In this document: one piece after another, positions 6,948-13,087 of the stretch
Layout of the letters: every line of letters starts with the position of its first letter
Position numbering within the stretch: position 1 is the first letter of the stretch
DNA from: Anaerolineae bacterium
GTDB lineage: Bacteria; Chloroflexota; Anaerolineae; B4-G1
Direction: 5' to 3'
NCBI GenBank assembly: GCA_030612585.1
Contig: JAUWNP010000114.1
Location: 1-14,111 of the forward strand
DNA: 14,111 nt
The notes under the pieces: model-generated
What the model saw: only the letters and a program-made list of their open reading frames with translations
Told to the model about the DNA's origin: nothing
Database searches by the model: none
Position numbers and translations under genes: made by a program

Positions 6948-6973
6948 CGTGAAACGTGAAACGTGAAACGTGA
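6948..6973 (+). repeat. 7-bp tandem repeat (CGTGAAA)
   Basis: Three full copies of CGTGAAA and a partial fourth begin 8 bases after the L,D-transpeptidase stop. Confidence 0.9.
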
Positions 6974-7024
6974 TATAGAATTACTCTACAACATTTGCGT
7001 TGTCCGCGAGAATCATGATCTGCT

Positions 7025-7046
7025 ACTTGCAGACTTGCAGACTTGC
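7025..7046 (+). repeat. 8-bp tandem repeat (ACTTGCAG) just before topA
   Basis: Two full copies of ACTTGCAG and a partial third occupy the region from 36 to 15 nt upstream of the topA ATG, close to where a ribosome site would be. Confidence 0.85.
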
Positions 7047-7060
7047 GACTTTGCCGCGCT

Positions 7061-9079
7061 ATGGATCTGATTATCGTCGAATCGCCCACCAAAGCCCGCG
7101 CGCTGCGGGGCTTCCTGGGACGCGGCTACCGAGTGCTGGCCTCGATGGGACACATCCGGGACCTGCCGCCGAAGAAACTGGGTGTTGACGTGGACCGCAA
7201 CTTCCGGCCCACCTACCACCTCCGCCGTGGCGCGGGGAAGACCGTCAAGCGGTTCAAGGAGGCGGCCTCGGAAGCCTCCACCATCTACCTGGCCACCGAC
7301 CCCGACCGGGAGGGCGAGGCCATCGCCTGGCACGCCCTGTGGGCGATGAAGGTCGGGGACAAGCCGGTGCGCCGCATCACCTTCCACGAGATCACGCCCG
7401 AGGCCGTAAAGACGGCCCTCTCCGCCCCTGGCTCCCTCGATATGGATCTGGTTCACGCCCAGCAGGCCCGGCGCGTGCTGGACCGGCTGGTCGGCTATCA
7501 GGTCAGCCCCGTGCTCTGGAAGGCGATCAAAGGCCGCAAGGGGCTCTCGGCCGGGCGGGTGCAGACGGTAGCCCTGCGGCTGGTGGTCGAGCGGGACCGG
7601 GAGATTGAGGCTTTCGTGCCCCAGGAGTATTGGACGTTGGACGCGGAACTTTCAAAAGTGGAGGGAGACACACGCCACTTCCGCGCTCGTCTGGTGCGTA
7701 TCGGCAAGGAAAAACCCGATCTCAAGACTGAGGCCGATGGCGTGGCCATCGTCGAAGCCCTGGAGGGAGCCGACTACCGGGTGCTGCGGGTCAAGCGGCG
7801 GCGCAGGTCCCGGCGGCCCTATCCTCCCTACACCACCAGCACCCTCCAGCAGGACGGAGCCAACCGGCTGGGCTGGCCGGCGGCGAAGACGATGAAGATC
7901 GCCCAGGAACTGTACGAGGGTATCGCGCTGCCGGGCGAGGGAACCGTGGGGCTGATCACCTACATGCGCACCGACTCGACCCACGTGGCCGAGTCGGCCC
8001 AGGCCGAGGCCAGGGAGATCATCGCCCGCTACTGGGGCGAGCAGTACTTGCCGGAGAAGCCGCCGACGTACAAGACCCGGTCGAAGGTCGCCCAGGAGGC
8101 CCACGAGGCCATCCGGCCCACGTCGTCACAGCGCACGCCGCGAGACCTGCGGGAGCACCTGACCCCCGACCAGGCGAAACTCTACGAACTCGTGTGGCGG
8201 CGGTTCATCGCCAGCCAGATGAAGCCAGCCGTCTACAACGTCACCACCGTGGACGTTGCTACCGCGCGGGACGGCTGTGACTTGCCCTACGTCTTCCGCG
8301 CCACCGGGCGGGAACTGATCTTCGAGGGCTTCCTGAAGGTGTATGAGGTCAAGGAGAAAAAACCGGCCGTGGAGGAGGGAGCAGCAGGACAGATACTGCC
8401 CCCGCTGGCCGACGGCGAGCCGCTGGCGCTGCACGGCCTGTTCCCCGAACAACACTTCACCAAACCAGCACCCCACTTCACCGAGGCCAGCCTGATCAAG
8501 GAGTTGGAGAGACTGGGCATCGGCCGGCCCAGCACCTACGCGGGGATCGTCCGCACCATCGTCAAGCGAAAGTACGTGGAGCGCAAGCGCAAGTCGCTCC
8601 TGGCCACGGGATTGGGCTTCATCGTCTGCGACTTCCTGGTGGAGCAGTTCCCCGACCTCTTCGCTGTGGGCTTCACGGCGCAGATGGAGGAAGACCTGGA
8701 CCGCATCGCCCAGGGGGAGCGGCCCTGGGTGGAGGTGCTGCGGGAGTTCTACGACCCCTTCGCGGCGGCGGTGGAACGAGCCCAGGGAACCGCCGTGGCC
8801 GGGTCTGTGACCGTGCCGGAGAGCAAGGGCAAGGCTGTTCCCACCGGCGAAAAGTGCCCGGAGTGCGACGGGGCGGTGGTGGTGCGAGAGGGCAAGTATG
8901 GCCGCTTCCGGGCCTGCGCCAACTTCCCCAGATGTAAGTGGAGCAGCCCCTTCGTGGTAGGCGAGTGCCCGGAGTGTGAAGGTGACCTGGTCGAGCGTAA
9001 GGGGAAGCGGGGAGTATTCTGGGGCTGCTCGAATTACCCGGAATGCCGGTACACGCAAGAGCCACGGCAGGCAGTGTGA
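7061..9079 (+). CDS. topA: DNA topoisomerase I (type IA)
   Basis: A 672-aa enzyme that relaxes negatively supercoiled DNA by transient cleavage of one strand. The TOPRIM domain starts at [12 protein letters not shown] with Glu7 and carries DPDREGE, whose acidic residues Asp80 and Asp82 bind Mg2+. The active-site tyrosine is Tyr301 in [14 protein letters not shown], and EAHEAIRPT (346-354) and GIGRPSTYA (486-494) follow. The C-terminus has two topoisomerase zinc ribbons with four cysteines each: Cys599, 602, 619, 625 and Cys636, 639, 656, 662. ATG 7061 gives the canonical N-terminus. A TTG 18 nt upstream is in frame but would put non-family residues in front. No Shine-Dalgarno is visible. A 7-bp hairpin follows the stop. 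Confidence 0.98.
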   Translation: MDLIIVESPTKARALRGFLGRGYRVLASMGHIRDLPPKKLGVDVDRNFRPTYHLRRGAGKTVKRFKEAASEASTIYLATDPDREGEAIAWHALWAMKVGDKPVRRITFHEITPEAVKTALSAPGSLDMDLVHAQQARRVLDRLVGYQVSPVLWKAIKGRKGLSAGRVQTVALRLVVERDREIEAFVPQEYWTLDAELSKVEGDTRHFRARLVRIGKEKPDLKTEADGVAIVEALEGADYRVLRVKRRRRSRRPYPPYTTSTLQQDGANRLGWPAAKTMKIAQELYEGIALPGEGTVGLITYMRTDSTHVAESAQAEAREIIARYWGEQYLPEKPPTYKTRSKVAQEAHEAIRPTSSQRTPRDLREHLTPDQAKLYELVWRRFIASQMKPAVYNVTTVDVATARDGCDLPYVFRATGRELIFEGFLKVYEVKEKKPAVEEGAAGQILPPLADGEPLALHGLFPEQHFTKPAPHFTEASLIKELERLGIGRPSTYAGIVRTIVKRKYVERKRKSLLATGLGFIVCDFLVEQFPDLFAVGFTAQMEEDLDRIAQGERPWVEVLREFYDPFAAAVERAQGTAVAGSVTVPESKGKAVPTGEKCPECDGAVVVREGKYGRFRACANFPRCKWSSPFVVGECPECEGDLVERKGKRGVFWGCSNYPECRYTQEPRQAV

Positions 9080-9109
9080 AACGATGGACTTGGGGCAAGG
9101 GCAGCGTAG

Positions 9110-9128
9110 GGCGGTTTTGCTAACCGCC
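9110..9128 (+). terminator. Small hairpin between topA and the C39-like gene
   Basis: GGCGGTT (9110-9116) pairs with AACCGCC (9122-9128) around a 5-nt loop. AACGAT (9080-9085) and ATCGTT (9133-9138) could extend the fold. There is no T-tract, so termination is doubtful. Confidence 0.35.
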
Positions 9129-9158
9129 ACTGATCGTTCAAATGAGGAGGTAACTACA

Positions 9159-10250
9159 ATGGCTGAAAAGCAACTGTATCAGAACGATCCACGTTGGAAA
9201 GATCAGGTTTTAGGACACGGCGCTGGCGAAACGATTGGCATGTATGGCTGTTTGCTCACCAGCATGGCCATGGTCGCCAATCACTTTGGCGGCGACGAAA
9301 CGGTCGCGTCCTTCAACGAGAAGATGAAGCAAAAAGGTGGGTTCCAGGCCCAGTGGATCAGGCCAGCCCTGATCTCATCCGTGCACCCCAATGTGAAGTA
9401 CCAAAAACGGGTGCAGTGCTCCAGCCAAGCGGCCCCTCTGGGCGAAATTGACGCCGCGTTGGAGGGTGGCTCGCTGATCGTCGTGATGATAGATCGCGCG
9501 CCCGCTCCAGGCGTACAGGGCCACTGGGTTGTCCTGCATGGAAAACAAGGTGATGATTACCTGATGTGGGATCCGTGGGAAAAGAAGGGGGCACCGAACA
9601 CGCTGACAGGGCGGTATAGCCATGGCACGCTGGCAGAAATCATCCAGGACGTCATCTGGTTTGGTGGAGAGCCATCCCCCGAAGCGGCGAAAAAACCTGC
9701 TACGCCGGCGCCCACAGCGGACAAAGAACCAGCCGCAGACTCAGGCAAGCCGTTGGTGGTCCTCCCGATCGTTGATGGGCTAAAGATGCGCCAACAACCC
9801 CAAATCGGTCCATCCAACATCATCAAACAGTTGCCAACAAGCGCCAGGTTAATGGCGTTAGATCCTGCGAGCGCCCGGGCCAAAATCGGCCAGCACGGCG
9901 AGTGGATGCACGTGCGCGACATCGAGGAGGATGAGGGATACGTGGCCGCCTGGTACGTCACGCCCGCCGCTGATCCTTCCCTGGGGGTGCAGAAAAAAGA
10001 GGAGGCCAGCAAACCCACCCCGCCCACCAGACTCGTGGTCAAGACCACAACCGAGGACGTCGCGCTGCGCACGCAACCCCAGGTAGCCGCTGAGACGCTC
10101 ATCGAGCGGTTGCCATTCCCCACGGAATTGCTGGTCACCGAGCCTGGCGACGCAGCGTCAAAGATCGGGGTGTACAACCAATGGCTGCAGGTACGCACCC
10201 TGGACGGCACGAAAGGGTACGTGGCTGCCTGGTACGTGGTCAAGGCGTAG
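9159..10250 (+). CDS. C39-like papain-fold protein with two C-terminal SH3-like domains
   Basis: A 363-aa protein. Residues 5-168 match the papain-like C39_2 type: YQNDPRW near the start, MYGCLLTSMAMVANHFGG with Cys31 as likely nucleophile, GHWVVLHG with His122, and YLMWDPW with Asp138. A Pro/Ala-rich linker (171-197) leads to two bacterial SH3-like repeats (about 203-269 and 298-363). Both end in GYVAAWYV, so they arose by duplication. A role in peptide or peptidoglycan cleavage is plausible, but the substrate is unknown. No signal peptide is present, which is odd for an SH3-type wall binder. The start at 9159 is fixed by GAGGAGG at the right spacing. The longer in-frame extension back to 8976 overlaps topA and has no ribosome site. 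Confidence 0.85.
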   Translation: MAEKQLYQNDPRWKDQVLGHGAGETIGMYGCLLTSMAMVANHFGGDETVASFNEKMKQKGGFQAQWIRPALISSVHPNVKYQKRVQCSSQAAPLGEIDAALEGGSLIVVMIDRAPAPGVQGHWVVLHGKQGDDYLMWDPWEKKGAPNTLTGRYSHGTLAEIIQDVIWFGGEPSPEAAKKPATPAPTADKEPAADSGKPLVVLPIVDGLKMRQQPQIGPSNIIKQLPTSARLMALDPASARAKIGQHGEWMHVRDIEEDEGYVAAWYVTPAADPSLGVQKKEEASKPTPPTRLVVKTTTEDVALRTQPQVAAETLIERLPFPTELLVTEPGDAASKIGVYNQWLQVRTLDGTKGYVAAWYVVKA

Positions 10251-10276
10251 TTACTGCTGCCAGGAGTGTAAACATT

Positions 10277-10315
10277 CCTCCCTCCCCAGCCTTCATTTTG
10301 CCGAGGGGAGGGAGG
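10277..10315 (+). terminator. Strong 11-bp hairpin downstream of the C39-like gene
   Basis: CCTCCCTCCCC (10277-10287) and GGGGAGGGAGG (10305-10315) are perfect complements with a 17-nt loop. They lie 26 nt after the stop. It is probably the 3' end structure of the upstream transcript, although no T-run follows. Confidence 0.55.
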
Positions 10316-10386
10316 TCGGACGACTCAACGATACACTCACGTAAGCAGACAACGGGTGGAAAAAGTCAAGAGCCCGCTGGACTGGT

Positions 10387-10415
10387 TTGACGAGACAGAT
10401 GTGATCGGGTAGAAT
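10387..10415 (+). promoter_or_regulatory. Sigma70-type promoter reading into the cassette-like genes
   Basis: TTGACG (10387-10392), a 17-bp spacer, then TAGAAT (10410-10415). Each box is one base off consensus. The predicted start near 10422 gives a leader of about 115 nt to the ATPase gene and lies just upstream of the core site at 10461, as a cassette-array promoter would. Confidence 0.7.
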
Positions 10416-10460
10416 CCGTGTATAGGTACGTTTGTGGTCACAGATGGGCACAGACATGTA

Positions 10461-10470
10461 GTTGGGCGGC
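10461..10470 (+). other. Putative recombination core site A (GTTGGGCGGC)
   Basis: GTTGGGC fits the integron R' core consensus GTTRRRY. The same 10-mer recurs at 13029-13038 upstream of the other low-GC gene, and its exact complement is rebuilt at 11940-11948 plus 12809 if the group II intron is removed. A weak RYYYAAC candidate (ACTCAAC) lies upstream at 10323-10329. No integrase gene is in view. Confidence 0.45.
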
Positions 10471-10536
10471 AGACTCGGTTTCCCATAAACATTGTGAGCC
10501 AGATGCTTGACACTGCTCATGCCGTTGGAGGGCAAA

Positions 10537-11919
10537 ATGGCAGAGAATCTATTTGACCTCAACATTGAGGAAGTACTAGAGAACTGGGAAGTTGAACACG
10601 CGCTTCGGGAAGTCATCGCCAACGCACTAGACGAGCAAGTTCTGACCAACAGTTCTGAGATAAAAATCTTCAAAAAACGAGGATGTTGGCATATTAGGGA
10701 CTTTGGAAGGGGCCTTCAGATTGAGCACTTCACCTTGAACGAGAACCCTGAGAAACTAAACGCTCTATCAGGTGTCATTGGTAAATTTGGCGTAGGATTG
10801 AAGGATGCCCTTGCTACATTTCACCGAAGGAATGTTGACGTCTACATTCGTTCCTCCTATGGTGCATACCGTCTCAGGAAAGTAGAAAAGTACAACTTCG
10901 GGGATATCGTGACATTGCACGTTGAGTACGATGATTCTCCGACCGGCGTTCGCGGTACCGAGTTTGTATTCCGTGGGGTTACAGACACAGACATAGCAAA
11001 GGCAAAATCTCTTTTTCTGAAGTTTGCCGGAGAAGAAGTTATGGAGACCAATGCCTACGGTCAAATCCTACGTCGTAAAGGCAATGTGGGACGGGTTTAC
11101 ATCCTGGGAGTGTTCGCTAGCGAAGAACCCAACTTCCTGTTTTCGTACAACATTACCAGTCTGACAAAGTCTATGAAGAAGAGACTTAACAGAGAACGTC
11201 TGAATGTCGGCAGAACGACTTATGCTGAACGAATCAAGAGCATTCTCAAGAATTCCAAGAGCAAAGCAGTGCATAGGCTTCTAGTAGAGCAAGTTAGAGA
11301 ACGAGCCACTGGTGAACAGCGCGACGAAATGAGGTGGATCGAGATTAGCCAAATGGCTTTGAACCTTATGCACCAGAAAGCAAAAGTGGTGTATTTTACA
11401 GAGAAAGAAATTCAGTGGCGTCCCAACATCCTGGACAATGCCCGTTCAGACGGATACGAGCCCATTATTGTCACTGAACAGCAAAAGGCGAAACTGAATT
11501 CGCAAATGGCTTCAGGTGGGCCTCAAGTTCGAACTGTGGAGAAGTACGTTGAAGAGTACAATGCAAGCTTTCAGTACCGATTTGTTAACCCCCGGAAGCT
11601 GACCAGAAATGAGCGCCGCGTGTATGGCCGAACGCTCCAGATTGCTGCATTAGTTGGGATAAGTAGAAGACGTGTTCCAGAGATTCGGATTTCAGAGACG
11701 ATGCGAGTTACAAGTGATGACACCGGGGGAGTGTGGGACTCTTCGATTCCAGCAATCGTCATAAAACGCACTAGACTTTCATCTCTTGTGAGCTATGCTG
11801 CTACGCTCTTGCACGAGTTGGGGCACGCGACTTCTGGAACCGTAGATGCCACGCGCGAGTTCGAGCAAGTCTTGACAAATTACCTGGGTCAAACGGCAAC
11901 GGCGGCTATCAAACGATGA
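10537..11919 (+). CDS. GHKL (HSP90/MORC-like) ATPase fused to an HExxH metalloprotease-like domain
   Basis: A 460-aa protein. The N-terminal GHKL ATP-binding fold is clear: N-box EVIANALDE with Glu25, Asn29 and Asp32, G1 box DFGRG (55-59), and G2 box GVIGKFGVG (79-87). A middle part (about 125-350) has basic patches (KKRLNRERLNVGR, 214-226) that could bind nucleic acid. The C-terminus carries LLHELGHATSG with the zinc-protease motif HELGH (426-430), then TREFEQVLTNYLG with Glu441/Glu443 as possible third zinc ligands. I know similar ATP-binding proteins ending in such a motif, but none with an assigned role. ATG 10537 has GGAGGG 4 nt upstream. ATG 10519 and TTG 10507 lack one. GC is visibly lower than in topA, and the gene stands 76 nt after a putative core site, which suggests acquired cargo, possibly defence-related (inference). 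Confidence 0.8.
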   Translation: MAENLFDLNIEEVLENWEVEHALREVIANALDEQVLTNSSEIKIFKKRGCWHIRDFGRGLQIEHFTLNENPEKLNALSGVIGKFGVGLKDALATFHRRNVDVYIRSSYGAYRLRKVEKYNFGDIVTLHVEYDDSPTGVRGTEFVFRGVTDTDIAKAKSLFLKFAGEEVMETNAYGQILRRKGNVGRVYILGVFASEEPNFLFSYNITSLTKSMKKRLNRERLNVGRTTYAERIKSILKNSKSKAVHRLLVEQVRERATGEQRDEMRWIEISQMALNLMHQKAKVVYFTEKEIQWRPNILDNARSDGYEPIIVTEQQKAKLNSQMASGGPQVRTVEKYVEEYNASFQYRFVNPRKLTRNERRVYGRTLQIAALVGISRRRVPEIRISETMRVTSDDTGGVWDSSIPAIVIKRTRLSSLVSYAATLLHELGHATSGTVDATREFEQVLTNYLGQTATAAIKR

Positions 11920-11951
11920 ACTCAACACTTTCAGCAACCGCCGCCCAAGTT

Positions 11952-11986
11952 ATGGTCGCAGGGGGAATCACTTCCCCCTGCGCCAC
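11952..11986 (-). ncRNA. Group II intron domain VI with branch-point adenosine
   Basis: CGCAGGGGGAA and UUCCCCCUGCG form an 11-bp stem closed by a GUGA loop. Below it GUGG pairs with CCAU (one G-U pair), leaving the single bulged A at 11956 on the 3' strand. The linker to domain V is 4 nt. Confidence 0.8.
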
Positions 11987-11990
11987 TCCC

Positions 11991-12024
11991 AAATCGGACG
12001 TGAGACTTTCACCTCATCCGGCTT
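11991..12024 (-). ncRNA. Group II intron domain V (catalytic hairpin)
   Basis: A 34-nt hairpin: AAGCCGGA pairs with UCCGAUUU, then a two-nucleotide CG bulge, an upper stem, and a GAAA tetraloop in GGUGAAAGUC. The AGC catalytic triad is present, but its C faces A at 11994 instead of the usual G. Confidence 0.85.
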
Positions 12025-12305
12025 TTGAGCACCAGGGCCTTTGTCATGGGCAGTACTGGCGGTGATTACTCGACCGCGTTCGCTTGGTAAATGCACCTTA
12101 AGAGATAGATACCCTTTGCGCGAATCCGGCTTTCAGTACGTCTACGGGCACGAAGTGCACGCCGACGCCTGCCATAAAGCTCGATCTCTCTCGGCACCCT
12201 TACCTTCCCTGGCACCCGGCCCACGTCAGCGACAAACCAAAGGTTTGCCCGAGCAGAGGGTCTTGGCCTTCGCCCGTATCCCAGACATTACCCTGGGCAT
12301 TGGCT

Positions 12306-12331
12306 TCCTTCGGCTTCGCTCAGGACAAGCC
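12306..12331 (-). repeat. 26-bp short repeat copy 1 inside the intron
   Basis: On the minus strand this begins GGCTTGTCCTGAGC and ends CGAAGGA. It matches copy 2 (12440-12465, opposite strand) at about 16 of 26 positions, with CCTGAGC and the ends best conserved. Both resemble a short palindromic repeat I remember as widely dispersed in bacterial genomes. Confidence 0.5.
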
Positions 12332-12439
12332 TTGGGCCATCCCTCCCGACAGCGCTTGCGGGTGGTTCCCTGCTCCAGTATTACTGGAGAGCTACTGCCG
12401 GGTTACTCCGTTCCGTGTGTCCATTTTTGCGTGACGTTG

Positions 12440-12465
12440 GGCCTGCCCTGAGCTTGTCGAAGGGA
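12440..12465 (+). repeat. 26-bp short repeat copy 2 inside the intron
   Basis: Begins GGCCTGCCCTGAGC and ends TCGAAGGGA, with CCCT and AGGG arms able to pair. It lies within a part of the intron that may be a peripheral loop. Confidence 0.55.
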
Positions 12466-13087
12466 CGTATGCTTTGCACCGGGTCTCCTTACGGGTGGAT
12501 ACCATACACGACTTGATTGTATGGCCCTAAGACCTTCCCCTTTTGGGGCCTGCCGCTCCCGTCGCGTGGACAGGAGACATCTAGCCAGCGTAGGCAGGTC
12601 CTCCATGACGGCACGTACATACGCAACTTCACTTTCGTTGTCCATAGCCACTTGCTCGACGTGTGACTCCGTTTGGCTCGGAGATGACGCCTTTCTACCC
12701 TTGCACTCCGACGTTTGATGACCAGTCTCCCGCCGTAGGGTAGCGCTCTCTCCCATCCACCAGGGAGGTAGGGGTTGATGTTTCGCACGAAATGTGCTAC
12801 CATCGCACCTACTTGGACACTCAGTTGTCAAGGTACAACATGTTTGAGAAACACGCGACCTTCCCGCCCATCCCCCGGATCACTCCGGTTTCGGGCGAAC
12901 GAATCGCACCCAGCGCTTGCACCCGACGCCGCTACCGCGGCCTTGAATCGCGGCTCGATTTGGCTTTATGGGGCATCTTGAACTAAGGAGCACGTCGCGA
13001 AGGCCGCGGCGCGGGTAAAGCGCGTGCCGTTGGGCGGCCATCCAAGAAGTTTCTACCAGGACAGGAAATGGAGAGAAAACCTTACCG

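Larger units (their letters stand above)
11949..12808 (-). mobile_element. ORF-less group II intron (ribozyme only)
   Basis: Read on the minus strand, the element opens with GTGCGATGG at 12808, matching the GUGYG 5' consensus. It ends with a 34-nt domain V (12024-11991) and a domain VI (11986-11952). The domain VI 3' strand has a single unpaired A (11956), and seven nucleotides later comes the AC 3' end at 11949, the canonical branch-point distance. The total is 860 nt. Every frame is interrupted, and no reverse-transcriptase motif such as YADD is visible, so splicing or mobility would need a maturase in trans. A candidate EBS2 (GGACAC, 12422-12417) complements the exon 12-mer's first half GTGTCC (12820-12815), but I found no good EBS1. 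The intron is antiparallel to both flanking genes. Confidence 0.85.
11940..13038 (+). other. Putative attC-like site interrupted by a group II intron
   Basis: GCCGCCCAA (11940-11948) abuts the intron, and C at 12809 follows it. Joined, they give GCCGCCCAAC, the exact complement of GTTGGGCGGC at 13029-13038. GCCCAAC fits RYYYAAC and GTTGGGC fits GTTRRRY, the outer boxes of integron attC sites. Without the intron the site would be about 233 bp, longer than the usual 57-141 bp. The interior is GC-rich and self-complementary, including CCGCGGCCTT (12935-12944) with AAGGCCGCGG (13000-13009). No gene is visible in 11920-13087; it holds this site and the intron. Confidence 0.45.

Noticed and set aside
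8126..9130. 334-codon minus-strand frame opposite topA
   Set aside because: It is a shadow of the high-GC topA codons. All domain motifs are on the plus strand.
8976..9158. Longer N-terminus for the C39-like protein
   Set aside because: It overlaps the topA zinc-ribbon codons in another frame. GAGGAGG clearly sets the start at 9159.
10507..10536. TTG (10507) or ATG (10519) start for the ATPase
   Set aside because: No ribosome site precedes them, and the family-like N-terminus begins at MAENLFDLN (10537) after GGAGGG.
12240..12260. CTGCT as EBS1 of the intron
   Set aside because: Only five pairs with one G-U to the exon AGTAG, and not in a convincing loop. EBS1 is left unassigned, and the 6-bp EBS2 match alone could be chance.
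12041..12451. 136-codon open frame on the plus strand
   Set aside because: It lies antisense to intron domains and a short dispersed repeat, with no ribosome site or recognisable domain.
12403..12831. 142-codon open frame on the minus strand over the intron 5' part
   Set aside because: Composition is not protein-like, it contains no RT or maturase motif, and it runs through the intron start. It is a chance frame in structured RNA DNA.
12947..12976. Promoter for the 13088 gene (TTGAAT, 17 bp, TTATGG)
   Set aside because: The -10 box is too poor. Expression more likely comes from upstream.
12841..13030. tRNA or other RNA gene in the GC-rich block
   Set aside because: No cloverleaf with a TPsiC-like arm or CCA end could be drawn on either strand.
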